Below are positions 33,364-45,734 of a DNA stretch of 64,000 bases, one piece after another. The DNA comes from Saksenaea vasiformis B4078 (Eukaryota; Mucoromycota; Mucoromycetes; Mucorales; Saksenaeaceae). The DNA lies in the NCBI GenBank assembly GCA_000697055.1, contig JNDT01002339.1:1-64000 (forward strand). The letters run 5' to 3'. The notes beneath the pieces were generated by a model that saw nothing but the letters and a program-made list of their open reading frames with translations, did not search any database and had not been told where the DNA came from. The position numbers were made by a program, and so were the translations under genes. Position 1 is the first letter of the stretch. The number at the start of each line of letters is the position of its first letter.

Positions 33364-35847
33364 TGCAATGTATTCCGTCTTCACTATTGAAAGAAGAGAA
33401 CGTTATAGAAAACAGGAACAAATACCACCTCAAATATATTGTCCTGTCAAGCCTTTTTTTACGTCTAATCACTAGGTTAATTTAAAATTTAGGGATAAAG
33501 ACAAAACTTGTCACCGGTGGCGGAGGCCGTGAAGCTGCTCGGGCAAACAGACGGAAATTTAGTATGATGCGCATCATTTCATGCAGACTGTATACAACCG
33601 ATAGAAGCTCCGATTTAGCAGCTAAACAATGACGAGAAAAGCGTAGAGAAATAAAGAAATGAACGATCACAAGAGGATTCTTGATATAATGGATAGAGTA
33701 GATTCGCACACGATAGTCATGTTCAGAACGTGGGTGTATTCCATTTATCCCCGGCCAATTAGAATGGCAGGGAAAAAAAAATTCAAATATTCTGCAAACG
33801 TGGGTTAATCTACCCCAACTGTTGTTTCCTATTTGAAACGCTCTCATTGATGTACATGAAATAGGTTATACTTGAAAATTAAATTTTGTTAGCACCACTC
33901 ATATGCGGGTGGGCGTCCTGATTTGCAAAGTAAAGGAGGAATATCCGGGGTAGACTGTTGTTCAGATGCCACCCGACTAGTTGGATCTTTTAACCTAACC
34001 TGTCCCTAGCTCACTAGGGTTACTTAGAGAGGAAGGATCGTATATCCAAGGCTCAGACTTTACAACTGATCTTCCGACTAAGCCTAACGATTTTGTGCAT
34101 AATCCAGCACCACAGGAACTAATGCAATGCGTACTGACCTTGTACCATTCTAATACACGATCTGATCGTAAAGAAAGATAGGTTGTCCACGAATTTACCA
34201 AATCAGTATTGAGGCTTTGCAGCACATCAAAATAGAAAAAGATGCAGCTTGTAACTTTACGTCCCTTTATGACAACTTGGCGTCTATTCTAAAAGAACCT
34301 TGCTCTGGGAAAACATGCTCTTCTACATTGACCCAATGCCCGTGTTTGCACGCTAAGCTTTTTTGTGCTGCGTTCTATGTCAAAACTGGCACCCGTTGTC
34401 TGAGATAGAACAAGACTTTGGACAACAGGATGGAATGAGCATATAAGGGGAGACCAGCTACAAACTTTCTTTTTTAGCAATTCGATGTGCAGCAAATCCA
34501 TCTGGTAAACGAAAAAACATAGACATAGAGAAAAACTTGCGAAGGTTATCTAACTGTATGACTCCAGAGTGTCTGAGCATGAAGTCAGGGGTTTTAAGTA
34601 TGATGGCATTGCCTTTAATAAAGGTAACCATGACGGCAACGAGCATCGACCATTAATATTATGTCTTGGTGAAATGCGTGAATCTTTGAAAAAGGTATAT
34701 CCAGGCACAAGTGGCGGGTCGCCTTCGGGCTAAGCAGAAGATATCGACCTATCATTTTACTTATTAACCATGATCTTATGCGCCGCTCCAATGAATTTTA
34801 CGTCCATGGCAGGGACAAGGTTCAAGCAAGTCATATTACAATCTTTCTGCCGTGATTTCGTATGCGAAGTACATATGTTTGTTTTCTTTTCGGCACAAGA
34901 TTGATTCTTTCTGAACTCAAAACTTATTTAGAGCATTGCAAAACATATTTCGAACGAAGCAGATTTTCCCGATTATCCTAAGTAACGGCTAAGGGATGCT
35001 CGTGACCTAGGGCGTGGACAGAGAGTCTGTACCACTGTGAAGGAGCGCACCCATGCAGAACTGTGCCTGAGAAAAAGCCTACAACTCTTCCCCCAAAAAA
35101 ATACGGAAAGAATACATTGACCATGAGATGTATTTGGAAAGTTTCCTGGCTGACTGACTGCAGACAAAAGAATTTCCATTTTAAACAAGACAATCCATTT
35201 CCTATTATGGAATACAAGTACATAAACAGCAATGTAACACTTCTGACAAGTCTGCGGTCTGGCGTATCACACCACTCATCATTTACTGAATCTCAACGAT
35301 ATAGCTTAGTTACAGGTAGTGCGTTCGATTACCTTTGACTTCCATAAATATGCAATTTAAAAAAAGCGATCCGAGCATAATGCATTGAGCTTAGCGAGGG
35401 GAATCCTTCCATGCATGGCTAGATACAAATGCGCGAGTTATCGTCATAACGTGGAAGTGCGCACGCGCTTACATAACTTCCTTTCATGCAAATGATCCCG
35501 TCATTAAACAATAATAGTAAAATGATTCCTGCATCTTGTTACTTCGTTCGGCATGGAATAAACAGTAATCAACTGCATGAATCAAAGCTTTTAGCCGATT
35601 CTTTTTTTAATCTCTCTCCAGTCTCTTCCTTTTTTTTTTTCTCTCTGCAGCGAGAGGTCTTTTATAATATATCAGTATAACTACACCTTAGGGCGGACAG
35701 TATTTAGCAAAATGCAAAACATGTCCCCTCCAATAAAATGCTTAAACTATAATACAACCCAAGCAGGTGCAATCCAAATGTTAGATTTGATTAATTGATC
35801 TAATAAACAGGATGAATAATGAACACCACTTCGACCCGCGCCACACG
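33364..35847. other. Mostly empty intergenic stretch
   Basis: No convincing gene in 2.5 kb apart from a short inverted fragment of the dispersed repeat (listed separately). A minus frame at 33482-33847 has an ATG but no motif. The right end is the 3' flank of NOT1. Confidence 0.45.
34690..34830 (-). repeat. Dispersed repeat, copy F (short, inverted)
   Basis: Read on the minus strand it gives ATGGACGTAAAATTCATTGG, GGTTAATAAGTAAAATGAT and AGCCCGAAGGC in the same order and spacing as the ATGGACGCAAAATTTATT / GTTAGTAAATGG / CCCCGAAGGG blocks of copies B and D. Only the central 140 bp survive. Confidence 0.4.
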
Positions 35848-38800
35848 TTACCTGGAAACGCTTTCGAACAAACGTTCAATATCGGTAGCGCAACGCGTGA
35901 ACGCATGGTTCCAAAAGTTGTACCGTGGGTTCTTGATAAGTTCGATAAAAGTAATTAGAAGACCCCACGGGTGAGGACGATTGACGATTAAGCGTTCCAA
36001 CAGGACACGAGTGATCTGTTCCTTCACAATTTCCTTATTGCTTTCCGCAAAGAGGTAGAGAAGAACACAGCTGAAGTAGTGTGTATGGCTGTTAGGGTAT
36101 CGCAGCTGGTTCGCAATCGCACTCAGGAACAAATAGCGTCCTATAGTCAAAGGCCTCAGAAAAAATCGTCGCATCTTTGGGATTAGTGACTTACCCTCCG
36201 TATCCAATTCGTTCAACAAGTGCTGGAAGATCTCCATGGGTGCACCCTGGTTCACTGGAATACCCTGCGTGTTTCCAGCGACACCGGTGTAGAATACAAG
36301 GGCGTTGATCAGTGGCACATTGTATTTCGTCGCAGCACTGTATACGTCCTTGCGATTCCCGTCTGCCAGCAGTTTGTTGGGCAATTCGGATACAAATTCG
36401 CTCGGTGTTCGCGATTCTAAATAGGCATCTATTTCTGCCTTAAAGTCATTTGGTCGTAACGGTGCGATGTAGTCAGACAAGATGCGAGGCGACTGATTAA
36501 TTTCAGGAAGAAGGTCAACCTTCAGATTGGGTGTGAAAGGGTCTGGCAGGCGCATGTTACGGGGGAAGGCGCTCAAAATAAGGTTGCGCAGTTGGATGCA
36601 TGAAGCTGGAATCACATCACAGAAACTGTAGTGATAATCACACAGGAATTCGGGGAAATCGTGAAGCAAAACCAGTAGCACTCGCAAAGTGCCACGATAC
36701 AGCATTCGTGTCGTATCTCTGAGTTCCACGTTACGCAAGAATGGAACCAAGAATTGGAACAGACAGTTCAACAGCTGCTGGAAATTGGGCCATCCCTATC
36801 CAGAAAAGTGTTGAGTCATCAAATGGAGGGTTGTAACATCATTTTACCTTTTGGTTATCTGTTAGGAGCAGTTTTGGCATAAACAAGCGGTGTGACATGA
36901 GTTGAAGCCATGCAAATGTGAATCCAGGAAATTGTGAGGGACGAAGAGTATAGAACGTATTGCTCAAAGTAGTGAGCATGGGGATGTATACAGACTGAAG
37001 TTGCTGTTCCGACGAGTGCAGATCGCTCAGCAAGCTGGTGAATAAGCGTAAGAACGGTCGCTGGTTGAATTGTTGCTGTCGCTGCTCATGGTGCTGTGCA
37101 AGAATCAGCACAATCACCGAGAGAACGTCGGAAAATTGCTTCAATCGAACGTTGTTATGGTTCACGTTTGCACTGTCCATTGGTAGCTTTATAAGTCCAA
37201 CAATCAGCTTTGACAAGGCGTCCATTGGTTGATAGGCTAAACCAGGGGATTGTCCAGGGAGTTGTTTGTATTTGATCGCATGTTCAATGGAGACTTCGAG
37301 ACACACACGATAAAACAACATGGATACATCTTCCACCTTGAAAATATTATGCTGTGCAAGTTGCATTAGGAACGAAGTCTGTGCTTTTCCAGATGTTGTT
37401 GGATGCTGATACAGTCGAACCCACTCAGTAAACATGTACTGGAGCTGATCACGAAGTCCTGCTTCTTCATTTTGAACGTCTTCCAGAGGGTTTTGAGATC
37501 GTCTACGCATCTCTTCCATGAGCACCAGCACGCTTTCTGGAACATTGCCCCGCAATCTACCCAGCGCCTCCAAGGATGCCATAAACTCCTGACGTGTGGC
37601 TAGAGGGTTGTCATCAAACACACAGGCGCGAATCAATCGTGCTGTGAAGTCGATGGCACTGGGACGTCCGCTGTTGATGAGAATCGCTAGCTCTTGGTCT
37701 TGCTCTGGCAAATTGATCAAGCCGGCCTTGATCAACGCAACTGTCACCGGCACATTGTACTTACGCTCGTCATCCGCATGCGTAAGCCATGAAGTCACCA
37801 GTGTCGCGACATTAGGGGAAACTTCGCAGAGTTTTTCAAGAAGAACAACGTACATCTCTCTCGCCAATTGTGTCTCGCTCTTGTACAGCAATTGAACAAC
37901 TTTCTGAGCAAAGTTTCGTGCAGTTTCCACTTTATCAAAACTGGAGACTGCCATCAGAGTGATGTGGCGGATGATTTCGCGGATGCTGTGTTGCTGTGGA
38001 AGTGCAGCAAAGTTTGGAACGTTGGTGTGGTTACCGAGTTTATCGAGTTCGAAGATAAGCTGTGGGAATCGATCGACCGACTGATGTGTGCCTACACCCG
38101 GCATACTATCGAAGCCCATGCCAGCGTTTGCTCCATAGCCATATGTAAAACCTGCATCTGGTCGAGCCAAGCGAGCAACTCTTTCAACATCGAACATTTG
38201 GTTACTTGGTGGTGGCACTCTCGAAATCCTTGCAAAGTCATCATAAACACGCAGTTGAGGAGGCTGAAGCCCGTTTGGCTTGGCACGGAGCGGTTCAGGT
38301 AAGGTGACTGGGTATCGCGGCATGGAGAAAATATCCATGTCGATGTAAGGCTGACCAGGATGCTGTTCGCGATGTTTCTTGCGGCTAGCAAAAGCATTCA
38401 TCATTGCCTCGTCAACCTCAACCATTGCTTTATCCATGGCTGCCTTCTCAATCACGGCACACACCAATTCTAGATTGTCAGCCACAGTCAGAAGGATTGC
38501 CTGCTCTGCTGAAGTCTATCGTAGGCCACGTAGTCAGTTCAAGTATCAGCACACTATAGATAACACTTACATCAGCCAATCCGTTGGCCACAAAGATATT
38601 GCGCAAATTCGTGACCATGCTAAGTCGCAAAGGTTCCTTGCAAGTCACCATAGCTAGACTGCCGGCCAAATTCTGGGCCATCAAGTGCGCTGCCTTTCTC
38701 ATCTTGTTCTCGTCCGACTCCATAGCAAAATCTTTTGCAACCAGCTCGCGAGTGGAAACAGCCGCAATAGCAACCGAACGTTCCACAACTGGTTCAATGA

Positions 38801-41800
38801 TCTAAAGAAACATGTAAGCTAGGATGAACAACCTATTGAAATACGCACCTCCCGTATGGATTGGGCAATTGCTTGCAACACCCAACGCTTCGCTGCCGGT
38901 TGCGTTGTGTACAGAATGATCTGCGGGTTGAACGTGATATATGGCATAAGATTGGGAATAGCGTTCATGGGACTTCCTTCTATCTCGTGGGTAATATCTC
39001 CTTCTACCGCAGAGGAACGCAACATTTGATTCGCAGATGTCCTCCCCGGGACACCAAAGGCAGCATCTTCCGTTCGAGTTAACGCATCTACGAGAGCAGT
39101 TCGAGAAGTACGATCCTTTGGGTGTCTATTTTTCAAGACAGATGTTGCCTCGATATCTATTTCAGGTCAGAGCCCGTCTTGTAACATATATATATATACA
39201 GCAAACTTACCACTGAGTTCAATAGACAAGCTCTTGCACAGCACTTCTATTTCAAACTTAAGGTTAAGCTTCAGTTCCGCAAACTGATACAACTCGACGA
39301 GTAATTTCAATATCGCCATGAGCCATGGATTTGGCGGTTTAAAAACTTTGCTCTGCTTGCACTGCTCCAACACCTTGCACACGAATGGGATGACAACAAT
39401 CAAGCGGTTGTTATCATAGCCTTCGAGCAAAAGATCCTACACAATATAAAATTTCAGATCGCCGTACTACAAAACATACGACTTCTGATTTACCTTGAAA
39501 GCAATATTTCTATGCTTGATCGGTTTGTTTCTGGCCAATGTCATACCACCGAGCCAGGAACCAAGATTCTTTAGGAGACTTCGTTCTGAGGACGAGGACA
39601 CAGTCTTGTCCGAGTTGAGAAGGATCTGGATGTTGATGTACGTCTCACGTAATACATGCTGGTATAAAAGTTTGCTATCCACAGCGTCTAGCAAAAGTAG
39701 ATACAACTCGTGGTAATTGGGCTCGATGCTGGCGCGCTTGACCACCAGATAGTTGCTAAACCATTGATAGGCAGGCTTGTTTAGTACATCTTTCAGGTCG
39801 GATGTTTTGGTTTCCAAGTTGTTTCTCGCAAGGTTGTTGATAATAAATAGAATTTTGTCTTGAATCACCTCTGAAGGTGCTTCATATACTATATCTTCAT
39901 CGCTAGAAGGTATATCAGGAACGTGCAGAGTGGTAAATGTCGCCTGTTGGTTTGCTATCTCTTGCTCCTTTTGATTCACTATCGCAGCCGCTTGAGATCC
40001 AACCATGTCAGATACTAAACTTTCATCCTGCTGCATCTGTCCCGACTGCGCAGCGTTGTTGATGAAACGTACAATGTCAGGATTTGCTTGCTGTAGATGA
40101 GGGATGTGAAGCAAATGGGTGCAGTACTGAGGCCATTCCGGTAATCGTGACTGGAACTGTAAAAGCGCTTGGTGACCAAAACTGAACATCTTTGTGCCAG
40201 GCGGGTTACGCAAGGCGTCAAGAACGCAGCGCAAGGCGATACCCAGAGGAACATAGGATACAAGGTGATATTGTATCAGAGAGCCAAAAAGAACAGCAGC
40301 TATCGCCAGTTCTTTGTCTGGGTATTGAGGGAAGAAATGATATTCGTCGAACAAGTCGTGAATCATGCAGGCAAAAACGTCTTGTTCACGAGCGTCCTTT
40401 GAGGCACTGAAAGCTTTTAGTCGTTCGATCATTTCTTCGATGGTCATCTCCCCATTATAAACGCGTTTGTAGTATGATGTGGATTCATCTTGTACATCTG
40501 GTTTAAACGACACCTCTGCGCCCGTCGATCCCGGTTCCGCTTGTGACCGGATGTTCATCAACTTGGGGTAGGTCTGCAAGCAAACACTCTGAACTTCTTT
40601 CAATAATTCAGCATTTTCAGGCACCATGGGACTACAATATGTAAACACATTACTAAACAGACCAGCTTCGCTTCGGAAAATATGTACCTTTCTAGGAGTA
40701 TCTTCAAGAACAAACCCATGACTTCCAATGATAGGGGCACAGTCGATGGAACTGAATTCGTGTCCTGACGTGAAATCTCAGCTGCTATTTTCTGGCTAAG
40801 GAAATCCAAACAGGATCGAACAAATGGATCGCCATGTTCAGAAATCTTATCTTGAAGCCATTTCTCAAGGTTCAGGTATTCCCGTCGTGACGCTAGCGCC
40901 GCCAGATCAATTGCAAAGAAAAAAGGCTGGACATCCAGCATTTGTGGAAGGATCTAAGCCAGATTGCGTTATTCCTGAAAGTTCATCAAAATAAGTCATG
41001 TTACCTTGAGTTCATGGGTAAAATCTAGTATTCTTGTCAAAGAGGTAGCATCCTTGGTATACATTTCCAAGACACTTTTGATGAAGAAATCGGGCTTCGT
41101 TTTCCAGAGTTTCGTAAGAACTAAAGCACTTCCAGCGTTGCCTGTCAAATAAATAACAAGAAGTCGTCCGAGAAATTCTTTGTGAAGAGTGGTTTTCATT
41201 GGCTACAGGATACATCTGAGTGTCAATCATTTTGAGACAGAACAGACAAACCTGAACTTGTACAAGACCGAGAAACACGAGTTCTGGAGCCCTGTTGATC
41301 ATCATATCCAAAAATGTTTTTACATCCTCAGCTATCGATGTCTCCGCCAAATTAATCACACATTCGATCAGATCCAACGAATTAAGTTGATCATTCACTA
41401 GCTGGGATGCCATCGAGCGTACATGCGAGCTAGATGAGGAGAAGTCTTCCAATTGGATCACTTTCCGTTGGGAGCAAGCAACAAGACTAAGTACATCGGT
41501 CGAGATATTCGCCATCTGGTACAATGCACTTAGTTGTCCCTTGAGATTTTTCCATTGCCCAAAGAACTTGTTTGCAGGGAAAGGTTCATTGCCCTGGGGA
41601 ATAAGAAGCAATAAATAAACTGCGCGGCACCACTAAATCTCGCGTCCTTTTTCTCTCACCTTTGGACTATCCTTCCAAGCTCGAACGATGATGTCAAGTC
41701 CTTTTGCATCGTACAAAAAGAAATGCTCGTAGTCTAATTTCTCCACGACCAATTCCCAATCTAATTCTGGAGACTACATCGGAGTGACAGAATGATTAGT

Positions 41801-43056
41801 GAACGCTCTTATCTCCATCAAGATGATACTAACTAATTCTTTCACGACATCGACAAAATTCTCAACATTCCAGTTAGATCCTGCTGATGAACCGTTTCCT
41901 ACTCCACTCATGTTGGTATATGTACGAGCCATGCAGCCTAACGTCTCGGCCACATCCTTCTCAGTAATTGGTCGTTCAAATTTCGACAGTAGACTTTGCA
42001 CCGACGCGGTTGAGCTACAACATTCGTAGCCAGCTTCCAGCATCATCTTACTCAGCATGCCTTCTCTGTCTTCAACATCACCATTCCTAAGGGAAAAAAA
42101 AAGAAGCAATTATTTAACCATATTCCTAGGGTTACAGTCACAAAACACCCACTCTGACATTTTCTTCTTAATGGATTGTATTTCTTGTACGGTAGATTTG
42201 TCTGTGCAACGGTTTTCAGTGGCGGCAATGAAGAGTTGAACGTCTTCTTTATCGTAATGGATTGAGTTTGTTTCAATTGTTTGTAATGGCCACAGTAGTG
42301 CGGTTTCGGGTACAGAGTCCAAGTTAGATAAGGCGTGAATAGCAGGTTTGAAGGAATGGACTGCTATAGTTTTTGCTGGAGACAATTGGAGTTAATATTC
42401 GTTCTATATAAAGGTTGTCATCATGTTTACCTTGAGTGACGATCTCTTCTTTGGAGGATGTAATTAACAATGATGACAGCACAAACTTGTCAAATGCGTC
42501 AAATTCAAGCAGGTCAAATAAAGATTCTAGGTTGATATGTGTTGATGGTTCAGTGTTGCAAAAGGCTTGTAGTGCTTCGCCAAAGCTAATGAGAAGCGCT
42601 TCGTTTTTTGTTTTTTCTTGAGTAAAGCAAGTATACTCCTTCAGGAGGCGAAACTGTGGAGAGTTATTTTCTTCGGTAGGGCCTTGCTTATAGCGCTCTG
42701 AGAGGATGACACGCAGTAGATGTTGACGAATGTCCTCTCCGTGATTTTCAATTAACTAGTATGACGATAGCGTTAGTCGGGGGAAAGAAAGCTCGTGGAG
42801 TGTTATATGCGGCGAACAGGGTCACCAAGTCACATTGCAGCCCAAAAAAAAAAAGAACGGTTAAACTTACACTTTTGATCTCTGAAGTATTTCTGGAAAA
42901 GTTCTCGTTGTTTAAATTAAACAAAAGTAATATAACTTGTGCTTTTACGATGCGTGCCAAACTTGACTTTTGTGAATTAGTCGCGATGCGTTGAGAGTAC
43001 GACGACGATCTTGGACTCGGTGTGGAAAAGTTAAAAATATCGGATTCACTGCTCAT
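35848..43056 (-). CDS. NOT1, scaffold of the CCR4-NOT complex
   Basis: Large multi-exon gene, about 2,000-2,150 aa, ATG at 43054-43056 ([10 protein letters not shown]). N-terminal HEAT-repeat region (about 41000-42750) with [17 protein letters not shown] and [32 protein letters not shown] (about 40870-40930) is a highly conserved NOT1 segment. The MIF4G domain that docks the CAF1 nuclease lies about 39500-39900 ([24 protein letters not shown]). The CNOT9-binding DUF3819 region is at about 38580-39130 ([19 protein letters not shown]). The NOT-module C-terminal domain runs from 38485 to the stop ([45 protein letters not shown]), ending [10 protein letters not shown]. It assembles the deadenylase and represses mRNAs. 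All expected domains are present and no break was found. Small introns interrupt the coding region about every 100-1,600 bp. Confidence 0.96.
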
Positions 43057-44025
43057 ACTTGTAGCCACAGAACATTATGGCATGCAGATTGTTAATAACT
43101 GTTTTTGCTCGCCTTAAGGTTGGTTAAGCGTCTTCCTGTCAGTTAAAAAAGCTTCAACAGGTCTTGACAAAGTCAATGGAAACGTGTGGTGAAGCGAAAA
43201 AAACACGACCTTCGAACCTTAGTGGGGATTCTCCGTTTGCACCCCGATAGGCGGACGCCATTCACATTGCGTCACCACATCCTGATTGATATGTGACTTG
43301 AAGCCAACTGAGCAGAATTTCGCGCTGGCCAATAGGATAAGTTTGTGTTGACTAGGGATCAAATTCGCGCTTGACAAAGAACGGTGTCTTTTTCCACGAA
43401 GCTGGTTGCAACTTTCGAAGAAATTTTGGTTTTCTTTGAGTGGCACATCAGTAAAATACATTGTACAAACTGGAAAAGGGAGCTACAATCACTATATTAG
43501 GTGCCATATCTGAGGCTGAAGTGATACATTCGAGAGACCCTTAAGCTGGATCAGAGGCCAAAAAAAAAGAAAGAAAGAAAGAAAAGAAACAAAGGAGGAC
43601 AACAAGTGATCGGATTGGTATGCGAACAGAACGCTTCCCGCCGGATGTATCCAACGTAATGGAGGTGCTGGATAAACATGATAGAACATGCCGCTGTATC
43701 GTGATAGACAACTCAGGTGTAGTCTAGGTCCTTGCTACCGTACAGCCAACACAAGCCACTTAAGGATAACAAAAACTACTTCTAAGATCAACAACCGTAC
43801 TTGTATGCTAAGAGAAAGGAACAACAGTTGATATGCAAGATAAGGACGACAGCTTTTAATTGAAAAGATGACGACTCGTAATAGTTTTCGGAACTGCAAA
43901 GCGCACTATTCCGCCCATTGTTAGCAACAGTTTGGCAACGACTTTCTTTCACATTGTTCCTCCATCGGGATAATCCAGTTGGATTTTGCCCTTCGGCTGG
44001 GAAAACTTCGCAGTATCAGGAATGA
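43057..44025. other. NOT1 5' flank
   Basis: Presumed NOT1 promoter and 5' UTR, A-rich tract about 43560-43600. A minus frame at 43219-43461 has no recognised motif. Confidence 0.45.
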
Positions 44026-44343
44026 TCCAGAGAGGATGAAGGGGATCCAGATTTTTTTATCCAGTCGATTTTTTCTATTGGTACATATGGTACTCTCAGG
44101 CTAGGCCAAGCCGAGCAAGCGTCAGCGCTATCCAATGTCGGTAGCGTCTTTCGAAACAAAAGCCTTTCGCTTCGCCAAGTGTTTGAACTCCATCACGAAT
44201 TTGCGAATGCCCGCAGTATTATAATGGCGTTTAGCTGGAGACACGTGGGATTAGTCGATAACTGTGGTGTTGCAATCGAAGAATACCTTACGCCTGAATC
44301 GACTCTTGCGCAGTTCGACGTTACCCGTTGGGGATACATCTAA
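44026..44343 (+). other. ATG-less open frame of 105 codons, possible exon
   Basis: The frame is open from after a TGA at 44023-44025 to TAA at 44341. It has no ATG until 44223, so it would be an internal or terminal exon. The translation looks protein-like: DPDFFIQSIFSIGTYGTLRL, GQAEQASALSNVG, RQVFELHHEFANARSI, EEYLTPESTLAQFDVTRWGYI (last residues of the frame). No partner exons or family were recognised; it may be a transposon gene remnant. Confidence 0.3.
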
Positions 44344-45486
44344 AATACTGTCTTCAGCCGACAAATGAAACGCCCCGCGCAATATGTTCTAGGTTTATTT
44401 AAACGTTACCACAAACAAAGCCCGGCTGTATATATTTACTCGTCCACATCAAGATCATTATCAAATACGATCTTATTTTAGGATGCAGGTGCAAATTACA
44501 ACTTTAAAGGGTTAGGAGGATTGAACGGTTGCCGGTTGCACCATAGCTTGGTTGCTGGTATCAAAAACCCTGTTGACCAAAGAGTGTCGGCTATGTTGTA
44601 TAGCATCCAAGGCGCTGCCCTGATAATGATAAACACCTGTCAAGCTGCTATCGGTTGTACAATAAAAATACTCTGTTTTATCCTGATAAGTTTGAGATGA
44701 CATGAATGCATTAAACACCTGAGGCGGAGCACAATATAGATACAAATAAAGCAAGGTTTCTTCAAATATCAACGATTAGGATGGCGCTGTAATATGTATA
44801 TCTTTTTTTTTTCGCTTCCATTGCTCGGTTGAAACGGCGCTGCACTTCACGCTGTTATCTCTTTGTTATGACCCTTCTCCTCCGGTAGAGCTACTGCTAG
44901 TACAACAGGCTGAAGTTATTCTACATTATTTAACGTGATTGTCACACAATAAAAGTAAGGAATGGGATGGAAAAAGTCAGAAACACATTGAAAACTGGCT
45001 GTGGCATAGAGCGTGAGAAACTCCGCCTACCTTTTTTTCTTGTTTTTTAGAAGAGGCTTTTGTGTACATCAAAACAGATAATGAGATTATAGTTTATCAG
45101 GGTAATGAAGTACAAAGGCCTTAATAAACTTTGGTGATCGAGGGCTGTTGATGCAAACAGGCGATATTTCGTATTATAGTTGTTGCACAAGATATAGCTT
45201 GGTATCCAATCATGGTTCCGATGATTGCACATCATCCATTCGGCCACGAGGGCAGCCACGCGCTGATTTTGAATGCCGACCGTCCCTTAGTTCTCCCAAT
45301 CATGATCTTCTTCTGCATTCCAAAATAATTTAGACTGCGAGATTGTCCATTCATCAACTGGGTTTCTGACTTTTCTGTCTCCCCAGTTGCCCAGACAACG
45401 AAACAGCAAACCTCTTCTATCTTTGTACCATCTGACTGAAACCAAACAAATAGAAGGGAAAATACATAGAAAAAGGAATATACAAA

Positions 45487-45572
45487 ATCAAGGGAAAAAA
45501 AAGAGTGATAAAGAGAGAGAGAGAGAGATAAGAGAGAAAGAAGAGACAGAGACAAGAGAGAAAAAGAATCTC
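45487..45572. repeat. GA-rich simple repeat
   Basis: Imperfect GA/GAAA tract (GATAAAGAGAGAGAGAGAGA and following), about 160-250 bp upstream of the polyQ protein start. It creates spurious Lys/Glu-rich frames. Confidence 0.7.
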
Positions 45573-45667
45573 CGCTGGTCTGGAGCCATGTGCTGAAAAT
45601 GGTAAATTGCCCATAGTGCTTATGGTGATACACGAAACAGGCAGACCAAGTTATTCCCTCCATCAAA

Positions 45668-45734
45668 CATCACACCCTTTCTTTCCCCCCTTTTTCAGTC
45701 TTTTTTCTCTTTTCTGCTTTTTCTAAAAAAAATC
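45668..45734 (+). promoter_or_regulatory. Pyrimidine-rich tract just upstream of a start codon
   Basis: CTTTCTTTCCCCCC and TTTTTTCTCTTTTCTGC blocks end about 10 bp before the ATG at 45735. CT-rich stretches before start codons are common in fungal promoters and 5' UTRs. Role inferred, not shown. Confidence 0.35.

Larger units (their letters stand above)
44344..45734. other. No firm gene; one possible minus-strand exon
   Basis: A minus frame at 44512-44720 after a CCTCAG acceptor reads FNAFMSSQTYQDKTEYFYC...VNRVFDTSNQ and stops. It could be a terminal exon, but no upstream exon was found. The right part is the promoter region of the next gene. Confidence 0.35.

Noticed and set aside
33482..33847. 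121-codon minus-strand frame
   Set aside because: ATG start but no domain, signal or repeat; likely chance frame in AT-rich spacer.
45387..45596. Lys/Glu-rich plus-strand frame
   Set aside because: Produced by the GA-rich simple repeat in a promoter region.
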